Shown: positions 13,977-21,272 of the stretch, piece by piece
Position numbering within the stretch: position 1 is the stretch's first letter
How the letters are laid out: each line of letters begins with the position of its first letter
From: Deltaproteobacteria bacterium
Lineage (GTDB): Bacteria; Desulfobacterota; Desulfobacteria; C00003060; C00003106
DNA: 29,716 bases
Assembly: GCA_019314005.1 (NCBI GenBank)
Contig: JAFDAE010000008.1
Coordinates: 1-29,716, forward strand
Reading direction: 5' to 3'
Made by a program: the position numbers and the translations under genes
Notes under the pieces: generated by a model
Database searches by the model: none
What the model saw: only the letters and a program-made list of their open reading frames with translations
Told to the model about the DNA's origin: nothing

Positions 13977-14858
13977 CTATTCCACATTTTGCACCTGTTC
14001 CCGTATCTTCTCCAGTTCGCTTTTAATCCCAACCACGACCTGGGACAACTCAGCGTCGCCGATTTTTGAACCGATCGTATTCGACTCCCTGTTCATCTCT
14101 TGCAGTAAAAAATTAAGCGGCCGCCCTGAAGGCTCCTCTGAATCTATTATTGAGCGAAACTGCTGCAAGTGGCTTGAAAGGCGAACAATCTCTTCGCTAA
14201 TATCGCTCTTGTCCGCCAAAAAAGCCGCTTCCTGCGCTAAACGGTTCGTATCCACCTCTACCACATCTGAGGTCAATTTTACAACACGTTCTTTTAACCG
14301 ATTATAATACAACAAAGAAAGAGAAGATGACTGCTCTCTGATTTTATTCAATCTTTCTTCAATTCCGCTGATACGCTCCAACAAATCTTTACACAGAGCT
14401 ATTCCTTCCGTCTTTTTCATCTCTTCCATTGTATCAAGGGCTTCTCCAATACATAGTGAGAGGCCATCCCAAAATTGATCCGGATCTATTTCAACATATT
14501 CAGCACTTATAATGCCTTCATATGCAAGTATCGTGTCCAATGAAATAGGCTCCTCAATCTTAAGCACCTCTTTCAATTTTTTCAAAAGAGAATAATAAGA
14601 TTCGGCAAGAGGAACATTCAGCCTCAGATCAACATCCGATTCTTTGTCATGTTTGACATCAACCGTTAGTTCGATGGACCCCCTAAAAACTCGCGATCCG
14701 ATCAGTTTCTTGATACGACCTTCCAATGCTATCAAGTATCTTGGCAGCCGAACAACAATATCGCGATATCTATGGTTCAGAGAACGTATTTCAACTGTAA
14801 TCGCTCTATTATCTAACTTGGTTTCACTTCTGCCAAAAGCAGTCATGCTTTTGATCAT
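13977..14858 (-). CDS. yicC: YicC-family endoribonuclease
   Basis: A 293-residue protein starting MIKSMTAFGRSE, the family's hallmark N-terminus, followed by VEIRSLNHRYRDIVVRLPR. The C-terminal signature is SGRPLNFLLQEMNRESNTIGSKIGDAE. E. coli YicC is an endoribonuclease affecting small RNA RyhB; the fold and conserved acidic residues match. AGAAGGG stands before the ATG. It is followed by remA and gmk, but in this genome repeats (13648-13976) have expanded the gap to remA to 329 bases. CACCGCAAAGACGCAAAG copies in opposite orientation bracket the gene. Function in this organism is inferred from family. Confidence 0.93.
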   Translation of the reverse strand: MIKSMTAFGRSETKLDNRAITVEIRSLNHRYRDIVVRLPRYLIALEGRIKKLIGSRVFRGSIELTVDVKHDKESDVDLRLNVPLAESYYSLLKKLKEVLKIEEPISLDTILAYEGIISAEYVEIDPDQFWDGLSLCIGEALDTMEEMKKTEGIALCKDLLERISGIEERLNKIREQSSSLSLLYYNRLKERVVKLTSDVVEVDTNRLAQEAAFLADKSDISEEIVRLSSHLQQFRSIIDSEEPSGRPLNFLLQEMNRESNTIGSKIGDAELSQVVVGIKSELEKIREQVQNVE

Positions 14859-14885
14859 TAGTTATCATCCCTTCTCAAGCAATAA

Positions 14886-14913
14886 TTCACCGCAAAGACG
14901 CAAAGCTTTAAAG
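14886..14913. repeat. CACCGCAAAGACGCAAAG repeat, copy 5' of yicC
   Basis: TTCACCGCAAAGACGCAAAG on the plus strand, inverted relative to the copy at 13937-13973, so yicC is framed by the pair. Confidence 0.8.
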
Positions 14914-14928
14914 ACCATTAACAATTTA

Positions 14929-15145
14929 AATCCGAATATCGAATATCGAAATCCGGCACGAAGTGAAGCGTCAGCGCTCAACAAATCCGAAATTCAAATA
15001 TTAAATTTTCAAAACGTTATTCAATCTTCCGCAGTACTGTATTCCTTATGAATGAAGAGTACAATCTTTCAAATGATATTGTTTAGGATTTTGTGTTTTG
15101 GTCATTTGAATTTGTTTCGGATTTCGTGCTTCGGATTTCGATATT
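14929..15145. repeat. Large palindrome-ended repeat, family D (copy 2)
   Basis: AATCCGAATATCGAAT arms enclose the core GCAGTACTGTATTCC (complement of the core in copy 1). A 27 bp insert at 14955-14981 (contains GAAGTGAAGCGTCAGCGC) interrupts the left arm. The right arm overlaps the end of the DUF4416 gene and encodes its last residues. Confidence 0.88.
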
Positions 15146-15727
15146 ATTAACATCTGCTATCACTTCAGGTCTTTCTTTGTGTTCTTTGCGGTGAGGTGAA
15201 TGGTCACCTTTAATTTGCCACAAGTATTTTTTCCTGACACACTCCAAAAAGGTAAACATCTCTCCTGCTGTATAATCCGGATACGTCCAATCAAGTGTGT
15301 GAAATCTTCCTTTGGTATAAATCAATGTCAAATCCGCATAAATTCCATCTCTTAAATATATGCGATGTGTATAATTTTTCCCCGTAGCCAACACAAATCG
15401 TTCTGCGAGGAGATAGCCGGGATCAATATTTACGAGACGCTTACCTCCTGACATAAAGTCCTGTTCGAGTTTATTAGTAAACAACTTTATGTCGGAGAGG
15501 GTGTCCTGTTCTATCAAATCAGCAAATGCGAACAAACGCCTGAACAGAGGCTGTCCCATCTCCGGAGTATAATAGTCTGTGTGGTGAAAAGAAAGCCATG
15601 GGCTGACCGCGTCAGGCTGTCCACAATATGCCGCCAGAGATTCGGTCACTTTTCTAATTATCACCTTGTCGTTCAAAAAGAGGCCGACAATTAGTTTGGC
15701 AGGTTTTGGTTTTTGTGGGGTACTCAT
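15083..15727 (-). CDS. DUF4416-family protein with repeat-encoded C-terminus
   Basis: A 214-residue protein of unknown function. Residues 1 to about 174 look like the conserved DUF4416 domain (KLIVGLFLND, PWLSFHHTDYYTPEMG, KRLVNIDPGYL, ATGKNYTHRIYL, TLDWTYPDYT). These proteins usually end near there. Residues 175-214 are encoded by two intergenic repeats: HRKEHKE by the CACCGCAAAGAACACAAAG type (15173-15200) and the last 20 or so (EIRSTKSETNSNDQNTKS) by the family D element. The tail is therefore recent and probably unstructured. The ATG directly follows the ugd stop without spacing. No catalytic motif is recognised. Confidence 0.85.
   Translation of the reverse strand: MSTPQKPKPAKLIVGLFLNDKVIIRKVTESLAAYCGQPDAVSPWLSFHHTDYYTPEMGQPLFRRLFAFADLIEQDTLSDIKLFTNKLEQDFMSGGKRLVNIDPGYLLAERFVLATGKNYTHRIYLRDGIYADLTLIYTKGRFHTLDWTYPDYTAGEMFTFLECVRKKYLWQIKGDHSPHRKEHKERPEVIADVNNIEIRSTKSETNSNDQNTKS
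15173..15200. repeat. CACCGCAAAG-type repeat within the end of the DUF4416 gene
   Basis: TTGTGTTCTTTGCGGTGAGG on the plus strand. It belongs to the same family as 13937-13973 but lacks the GACGCAAAG step. It lies inside the reading frame and encodes residues around 176-186 of the protein. Confidence 0.75.
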
Positions 15728-17029
15728 CTACGGTCTGCCCACGCTGGTGTAGTCAAACCCCAATCCTCTCATACGGGCTGGTTGATATATATTTCTCAGG
15801 TCAACAACGTTCGGATTGCGCATGAGATTCTTTACCCTGCTCCAGTCAATATTTCTAAACTGATTCCATTCGGTGACAAAAACCAGGACATCTGCGCCTT
15901 CTGCGACAGCGTATGCATCACGTTTATAATCGATTCCGTCAAGATATTTTTTCGCCTCTTCCATGCCTATGGGATCGAATGCCTGGATCTTAGCCCCCTT
16001 TGCCTGCAGTTCTTCAATAATTGGTATAGCAGGAGAGTCACGCATGTCATCCGTATTCGGTTTAAAGGTGAGGCCCAATATACCCACAATGAGCCCGTTG
16101 ATATTTTCTACGGCCGATTCTATCTTTTCTACCATTAATCCCGGCCTTTCCTTGTTAACCTCCATTACCGATTCTACGATTTTAAAATTATATCCGTATG
16201 ATTTGGCAATTTGGCAAATAGCTTCCGTATCTTTTGGAAAACAAGAGCCACCAAAACCAGGCCCGGGATGTAAAAACTTAGAGCCGATTCTCTTGTCGAG
16301 TCCCATACCTTTTGCCACCTTATGGACGTCTGCTCCCACTTTTTCACAAATGTTTGCCATCTCGTTAATAAAAGAGACCTTTGTGGCTAAAAACGCGTTC
16401 GAGGCATACTTGATCATCTCGGCGGTAGCCACATTGGTAATAACAAACGGTGCTTCTATAAGATAAAGCGGCGCATACAGATCCTTCAGAATCGCGATCG
16501 CCTGTTCACTTTCAGCGCCCATTACTACCCGATTGGGGCGCATGAAATCCTCTAATGCCGAACCTTCCCGCAAAAATTCCGGATTGGAGGCCACATCAAA
16601 GGAGAACGGCTCTGTTTGGTTCTCCTTTATTATGGTCTCTATCATTGTACCGGTTCCCACAGGCACTGTACTCTTGGTCACCACGACCTTATATCCGTCC
16701 ATAGTTTGGCCGATCGATTTGGCAACCTCTTTCACATACGTCAAATCAGCAGATCCGGTAGGGTCAGATGGGGTCCCGACCGCGATAAAAACAACCAACG
16801 CACTGCGGACGCTTTCTTTAATGTCTGTTGTAAAAAAGAGCCTCTCCTCATTTACATTTTTTTGAATCAATTCTGTCAGGCCTGGTTCATATATAGGGAC
16901 CTTTCCATTATTCAAAAGCTCAATTTTGGAACTGTCATTATCCACACAGGTAACACGAAGACCGAATTCCGCAAAACAGGCTCCGGTTACCAGCCCCACA
17001 TAACCAACACCAACGATACAGATATTCAT
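15728..17029 (-). CDS. ugd: UDP-glucose 6-dehydrogenase
   Basis: A 433-residue enzyme oxidising UDP-glucose twice with NAD+ to UDP-glucuronate, a precursor for envelope polysaccharides. The N-terminal Rossmann loop is ICIVGVGYVGLVTG (3-16), the central helix carries EMIKYASNAFLATKVSFINE, and the catalytic cysteine is Cys263 in GPGFGGSCFPKDT. The C-terminal domain has GLTFKPNTDDMRDSPA. Length and order fit the family; the related GDP-mannose dehydrogenases are less likely by motif. GGGGAG precedes the ATG. Its stop joins the DUF4416 start. Upstream DNA to yebC (17030-17199) contains repeats only. Confidence 0.94.
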   Translation of the reverse strand: MNICIVGVGYVGLVTGACFAEFGLRVTCVDNDSSKIELLNNGKVPIYEPGLTELIQKNVNEERLFFTTDIKESVRSALVVFIAVGTPSDPTGSADLTYVKEVAKSIGQTMDGYKVVVTKSTVPVGTGTMIETIIKENQTEPFSFDVASNPEFLREGSALEDFMRPNRVVMGAESEQAIAILKDLYAPLYLIEAPFVITNVATAEMIKYASNAFLATKVSFINEMANICEKVGADVHKVAKGMGLDKRIGSKFLHPGPGFGGSCFPKDTEAICQIAKSYGYNFKIVESVMEVNKERPGLMVEKIESAVENINGLIVGILGLTFKPNTDDMRDSPAIPIIEELQAKGAKIQAFDPIGMEEAKKYLDGIDYKRDAYAVAEGADVLVFVTEWNQFRNIDWSRVKNLMRNPNVVDLRNIYQPARMRGLGFDYTSVGRP

Positions 17030-17072
17030 TGTGTACTCCCCAACAAAGAATTTTAAAATAGGACACAGATTC

Positions 17073-17109
17073 AGCCGTCGTAGCTAAGGCTACTATGGCG
17101 AAGTCGGCT
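17073..17109. repeat. Hairpin repeat between ugd and yebC
   Basis: AGCCGTCGTAGC is partly complementary to GAAGTCGGCT, with an inner GTAGC/GCTAC stem (CGTAGCTAAGGCTAC). Together with the array at 17127-17204 it occupies the 170 bases between ugd and yebC. No coding potential. Confidence 0.55.
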
Positions 17110-17126
17110 TTTCACAGATACATACA

Positions 17127-17204
17127 GTTGCGAGTTACGGGTTGCGGGTTATGTTTCAAATTAAACTCGTAACTCGTAACACGTAACCCGCAACTCGTAT
17201 CAAC
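17127..17204. repeat. GAGTTACGGGTTGC-word inverted array at the yebC stop
   Basis: The left arm GAGTTACGGGTTGCGGGTTA (17132-17151) is mirrored by TAACCCGCAACTCGTA with extra AACTCGTAAC words on the right. The array reaches into the yebC stop codon: the terminal AGTTGA comes from its edge. Confidence 0.8.
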
Positions 17205-17946
17205 TTATACTCTCCATAACCTCATCAGGTATGTCAAAATTTGAATATACGTTCTGGACGTCGTCATTGTCCTCTAGGGCATCCATTAAACGGAGCATCT
17301 GTTCCGCGTCTTTTCCTTCGAGTTTAACATTGTTTTCTGGTATCATACTGATTTCCGCCATCACATATTTAATACCCTTTTCATCGAGGGCGCTTTTGAC
17401 CTTTTCAAATTCAGTAGGAGATGTTTTTACCTCAAAGTTGCCGTCATCCTCAGCAATGTCCTCAGCGCCGGCATCAAGGGCCACTTCCATTAGTGTATCT
17501 TCATCTACTTCCTTTTTGTCGACCAAGATGAGCCCTTTTTTCTTGAACATCCAGGCAACACATCCATTTTCCCCAAGACTGCCGCCCGACTTGCTAAAGA
17601 TATAGCGGACGTCAGCTACCGTTCTGTTCTTATTGTCGGTCAGTGATTCGACTAAGACCGCGGAGCCACCCGGGCCATATCCTTCATAGAAGATCTCTTC
17701 ATAATTAACCCCTTCCAGATCCCCTGTCCCCTTTTTGATAGCCCTATCCATATTATCTTTTGGCATGTTTTCTGATTTAGCAGCCGCGATAGCGCTTCGA
17801 AGCCGCGGGTTACTGTCCGGATCACCCCCCCCCGTTTTGGCAGCAACAGTGATTTCTTTGATCAGCTTGGTAAACACCTTTCCTCGTTTGGCATCAGCCG
17901 CCCCTTTTTTGTACTTTATTGTGCTCCATTTTGAATGACCTGACAT
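17200..17946 (-). CDS. YebC/PmpR-family protein (TACO1-like)
   Basis: A 248-residue protein starting [20 protein letters not shown], the invariant YebC N-terminus, with [20 protein letters not shown], the [13 protein letters not shown] motif and [19 protein letters not shown]. Members have been described as transcription regulators, and more recently as ribosome-associated factors that ease translation of difficult sequences such as polyproline, related to mitochondrial TACO1. GGGAGGT precedes the ATG. Residue order and length are typical. The stop codon lies in the repeat at 17127-17204. It is probably in its own transcript, being separated from rlmE by a family D element. Confidence 0.95.
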   Translation of the reverse strand: MSGHSKWSTIKYKKGAADAKRGKVFTKLIKEITVAAKTGGGDPDSNPRLRSAIAAAKSENMPKDNMDRAIKKGTGDLEGVNYEEIFYEGYGPGGSAVLVESLTDNKNRTVADVRYIFSKSGGSLGENGCVAWMFKKKGLILVDKKEVDEDTLMEVALDAGAEDIAEDDGNFEVKTSPTEFEKVKSALDEKGIKYVMAEISMIPENNVKLEGKDAEQMLRLMDALEDNDDVQNVYSNFDIPDEVMESIS

Positions 17947-17961
17947 ACGACCTCCCTGGAT

Positions 17962-18172
17962 AAATCCGAATATCGAATATCGAAATCCGAAACAAATTCA
18001 AAATTCAAATGTTCAAAACGTTATTTAATAGTACGCAGTACCGTATTCCTTGCGAATCAAGAGTTCGTTCTTCCGAATCATATTGTTTCGGATTTTGTGT
18101 TTTGGTCATTTGAATTTGTTTCGAATTGAGCGCTGACGCTTCACTTCGTGCCGTGCTTCGGATTTCGAATTT
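17962..18172. repeat. Large palindrome-ended repeat, family D (copy 3)
   Basis: Left arm AATCCGAATATCGAATATCG, core CGCAGTACCGTATTCC, right arm GTGCTTCGGATTTCG. The same 27 bp insert as in copy 2 occurs here at 18126-18152, but in the opposite arm and inverted. The element fills the space between rlmE and yebC. Confidence 0.88.
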
Positions 18173-18202
18173 GAGCCTTTACTTTACCCCAAAAAGATTT
18201 TC

Positions 18203-18802
18203 TTAAGAGCTATAGTTACTTTTTTTCAATCCTATAACATATATCTCCTTGCTTGCCTTACGAGTACTTTTGGGTCTGATAAGTTTTGTTTTTTCAAACC
18301 TTTTCTTTAACATCTCCAAAAATTCTTCAAAACCATCCCCCTGAAACACTTTGCACACAAAAGCACCCTTTGGTCTCAAATATCTATCGGCAATATTAAG
18401 CGCCGCTTTGCAAAGAAGCAGTGACCGCTGTGTGTCGACAAACTTGTTTCCTGAGGTCTTGGGCGCCATATCACTTAATATTGTATCAAATCCACCGGGG
18501 AATTTATCCAGAACGCCTTCTTCCAAGCTCAAAACATCCGCCTGGATAAACCGGACATTTTCCAGCATTAAACCCTTTAACGCAATAATATCTATCCCTA
18601 CGACCAATCCGGTTTTACCGACTACCTTAGAGGCAAATTGAAGCCACGAACCAGGGTAAGCCCCCAAATCAAGCGCTTTTCCGCCTCGCTTTAATACAGA
18701 ACACTTCTTTTGAATCTCAATAAGCTTATAAATCGACCTGGCCAAGTAACCTTCTTTCCGAGCTTTTTGTGCATAATAGTCATCCCATCGGTTCAATTTC
18801 AT
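18203..18802 (-). CDS. rlmE: 23S rRNA (uridine-2'-O-) methyltransferase, FtsJ/RlmE type
   Basis: A 199-residue SAM-dependent enzyme. The SAM loop is ALDLGAYPGSWLQFA (usual DLGAAPGGW, here Tyr and Ser variants). The family's K-D-K-E tetrad can be placed at Lys26, Asp111 (LSDMAPKTSG), Lys151 (CKVFQG) and Glu186 (SKEIYV). E. coli RlmE methylates U2552 in the A-loop of 23S rRNA. GAGAAGC lies just before the ATG. It faces away from the L,D-transpeptidase gene, with about 150 AT-rich bases between. The two substitutions in the SAM loop are mild. Confidence 0.92.
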   Translation of the reverse strand: MKLNRWDDYYAQKARKEGYLARSIYKLIEIQKKCSVLKRGGKALDLGAYPGSWLQFASKVVGKTGLVVGIDIIALKGLMLENVRFIQADVLSLEEGVLDKFPGGFDTILSDMAPKTSGNKFVDTQRSLLLCKAALNIADRYLRPKGAFVCKVFQGDGFEEFLEMLKKRFEKTKLIRPKSTRKASKEIYVIGLKKSNYSS

Positions 18803-18951
18803 GCTTCTCTATTACAGGAGAGACCTAACCATGTCAATCCTTACCTAAAAAATGACTTCAGGAGGTGAATTTATTTAATATTTTTTTTTACTAAACCGAA
18901 AAGTAACTTAATTAAAGCCTTGGTAATCCCAAGAGATACCAAGAGAATTAT

Positions 18952-20376
18952 TTGCAAACTCTTATGGTTCGTGCTAAATATAGTGCTGTGAAGCAATCGA
19001 AATTTTACATACATACGTTAAGCATCCTGTTTTGTTGGAGTTTGACGTTCATCTTTGCTCCTTTTTTCGTATCCGGGGTCCATGCTTTCAAACAACCTGA
19101 AGAGAATACGCCTGAGCGTTTACTGAATCTGGGATATATTCCAGGGTCAGTAATTGCTCTGGATTCCGAGAACAACCCAACCCACGCAATAATCGTTGAC
19201 AAGGCTTCGCAACAACTTTTTATCTTAGCCTATGATGGGACTTTAAGGGTCGAACGAAGCTTTCCGTGTTCTACGGGAATGAACAAGGGGAACAAAAAAC
19301 AATCAGGAGACCGGAAAACTCCGGAAGGCGCTTACTTTTTTACGAAGAAATTCCGGAAAAGAGAGCTTTCTCCTACGTACGGGAGTCTTGCTTTCCCGAT
19401 GGACTACCCGAATTTTCTTGATACACTGGAAAACCGAGATGGTAACAGCATTTGGCTTCATGGTACTAATAAGCCATTAAAACCCCGTGATTCCAATGGC
19501 TGCGTTGTCATGAATAATGATGACATCCGAACAGTCTCCAAATATATAAAGCTAAATCGTACTCCTATTGTAATAGAGGATAAAATCGAATGGGTTCCTG
19601 TTGATCAAGTATCCGAAGAAAAAAAGGGGCTTCTGGCATTTTTGAACGAGTGGGAACATGCATTCAAACAGAAGAATCAGAGTCTGTATTTAGCCTGCTA
19701 TAAAGATCAAGCAACCGTCAATGCTCCTTTGTGGCAGGCCTGGGAGCAACTGCACAAAAAATGGGGAGATGATATAATCCTCTTCGATCTATACATAAAC
19801 GATGTGTTTTTGTTTAGACAGGGCAATGGAGTAATAGCCCTGTTTGATGAAGTGGTTACATTTCCAGGCAATACACTGATAGCAGGAACCAAAAAACTCT
19901 ACCTGGCTAAGAATGATAACCACTGGAAGATAGTTGGCGAAACGTGGCAATTACCAACAAAAAAGAAACCTAAAGATCAGCGACTTGTCGCCCTTAAAAA
20001 ACTTGATCAGATACGTGACGAAAACCATGCGATTACCGAAGTCATAAAAGGATGGATTAAGGCATGGTCGGAAAAGGATTTGGCAAGATATATCTCGTAT
20101 TATGCATCCGATTTTAGATTTAATGGTATGAATCGAACCGCATGGAAACGGTACAAAAGACTTCTTAACAAGCTGTACGGCCCGATCACCATAACCTTGC
20201 AAGAGCTTCAGATAACGCCAAAGCGAGACAAAAGAGTGGTTACTTTCCGACAAACCTATAGTGCATCTGAGAGCGATTTGTCTGATGGACATAAAGATGT
20301 CGGAATAAAAAAGCTTCGTTTAAAACGTATAGGAAAAGACTGGAAAATCTATCGTGAGACATGGGAGGAGCTTTGA
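18952..20376 (+). CDS. L,D-transpeptidase of the Cds6 type with C-terminal NTF2-like domains
   Basis: A 474-residue exported protein. A basic start is followed by a hydrophobic segment at about 22-42 with a likely cleavage after VHA (signal peptide). The YkuD domain at about 75-215 has His170 (IWLHGTN) and nucleophile Cys184 in RDSNGCVVMNN; the usual Arg after GC-I/V is replaced by Val. Two NTF2-like segments follow (about 225-340 and 355-474; WEHAFKQKNQSLYLACY and WIKAWSEKDLARYISYY), as in Cds6-type enzymes. Role: peptidoglycan cross-link or lipoprotein attachment chemistry in the periplasm. Start uncertain: TTG at 18952 after AAGAGA, or ATG at 18964. First gene of the cell-shape operon. Confidence 0.86.
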   Translation: MQTLMVRAKYSAVKQSKFYIHTLSILFCWSLTFIFAPFFVSGVHAFKQPEENTPERLLNLGYIPGSVIALDSENNPTHAIIVDKASQQLFILAYDGTLRVERSFPCSTGMNKGNKKQSGDRKTPEGAYFFTKKFRKRELSPTYGSLAFPMDYPNFLDTLENRDGNSIWLHGTNKPLKPRDSNGCVVMNNDDIRTVSKYIKLNRTPIVIEDKIEWVPVDQVSEEKKGLLAFLNEWEHAFKQKNQSLYLACYKDQATVNAPLWQAWEQLHKKWGDDIILFDLYINDVFLFRQGNGVIALFDEVVTFPGNTLIAGTKKLYLAKNDNHWKIVGETWQLPTKKKPKDQRLVALKKLDQIRDENHAITEVIKGWIKAWSEKDLARYISYYASDFRFNGMNRTAWKRYKRLLNKLYGPITITLQELQITPKRDKRVVTFRQTYSASESDLSDGHKDVGIKKLRLKRIGKDWKIYRETWEEL

Positions 20377-20849
20377 AAAAAGATAGTCTCTCAAAATTGA
20401 AAATAAAAAGCAAAAAATGGACGATACTCTGCGTGGGAGAGTCGGGAAATATTTCATCCATTAAACTATCAAAGAATTCCTTAATTATGATGGGGAGCTT
20501 TCTTGGAATCACTTTTCTTTTTACCGTCGCCGCGCTCATAACTTATGCTACCATTAAGGCCGATAATTTACAGTTACAGTCTTCTCTTGAGGCCGTTACG
20601 ACAAAGCTAAACAGCACAACCGAAGAAAAAGAGAATCTTATGGCGCAACTTCTTATCGTGCGAGAAGATCTCTATTCCAAACAGAAGAGTTCCAAACCAT
20701 CTAAAAAAGAGATAGAACCAAAAATACCGGAACGCAAACCATTGAAACCTGCGTTGGCTAAGCAGGCGGCCCCCCTTGCCCAAATCACATCTCCTACTGT
20801 CCAAAAAGTAATTTCAAGCTGCGTAAAGACCCAAACACCAATCGGGTGA
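20361..20849 (+). CDS. N-terminal part of a single-pass membrane protein, frameshifted
   Basis: A cytoplasmic basic segment (LKIKSKKWTILCVGE), one transmembrane helix at about 42-63, then a periplasmic coiled-coil-like stretch (LQSSLEAVTTKLNSTTEEKE) and a Lys/Pro-rich linker (KIPERKPLKPALAKQAAP). The frame ends at 20849, but the amino acids that continue the protein logically (SNFKLRKDPNTNRVRYEFF) are in the -1 frame, starting at an A5 run near 20800-20806. One missing A would explain it. It overlaps the transpeptidase by 16 bases; a TTG at 20373 with GGAGGAG is an alternative start. Not recognised by name; it probably anchors or positions the operon's enzymes. Confidence 0.6.
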   Translation: MGGALKKDSLSKLKIKSKKWTILCVGESGNISSIKLSKNSLIMMGSFLGITFLFTVAALITYATIKADNLQLQSSLEAVTTKLNSTTEEKENLMAQLLIVREDLYSKQKSSKPSKKEIEPKIPERKPLKPALAKQAAPLAQITSPTVQKVISSCVKTQTPIG

Positions 20850-21271
20850 GATATGAGTTTTTTCTAAAAAACAAGCAACCACGGAAAAAGGCGGTATCAG
20901 GCTATACGTTTGTATTACTCAAACCTGACAAAGGGGATCCGACATCCTGGCGTATATCTCCAAAGCGAGCCTTGCATGAGGGAAGGCCGAAAAATTTTAA
21001 AAGGGGCCAGTTATTTTCAATTGCTCGTTTTAAAATCGTCAAGGGTTATATCAAGGATACCGAATCAATAGATTACTGGGAAGAAGCGGTTGTACTGGGC
21101 TATTCCTATTCCGGGGAACTCGTCTTGGAAAAGGTGTTTGACTACCCGAAGCCGAAACCAAAAGTGGATACATCACAAGAGGCAAACAAACCGGTACAGA
21201 CTGACATTTCCATATCAACTCAAGCGCCACAGCAGACTGAAACACCACAACAGGCTGAAACATCAGACTAA
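20846..21271 (+). CDS. C-terminal part of the same frameshifted membrane protein
   Basis: The open frame from a GTG at 20846 gives 141 residues. It contains a beta-rich domain (YEFFLKNKQPRKKAVSGYTFVLLKPD, then RGQLFSIARFKIVKGYI) and a Pro/Gln/Thr-rich tail with repeated QQTETPQQAET words. In-frame codons upstream of the GTG (SNFKLRKDPNTNRV) look like genuine coding sequence, supporting fusion with the preceding frame by a single-base correction. The alternative is two genes coupled by the GTGA overlap. The stop lies one base before the M99 peptidase ATG. Confidence 0.6.
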   Translation: MRYEFFLKNKQPRKKAVSGYTFVLLKPDKGDPTSWRISPKRALHEGRPKNFKRGQLFSIARFKIVKGYIKDTESIDYWEEAVVLGYSYSGELVLEKVFDYPKPKPKVDTSQEANKPVQTDISISTQAPQQTETPQQAETSD

Positions 21272-21272
21272 A

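Noticed and set aside
15963..16466. Open frame of 167 codons opposite ugd
   Set aside because: Antisense to the Rossmann enzyme with intact catalytic cysteine; no recognisable protein and no Shine-Dalgarno.
21090..21272. Upstream extension of the M99 peptidase
   Set aside because: It overlaps the preceding gene in another frame; the ATG at 21273 starts a normal signal peptide.
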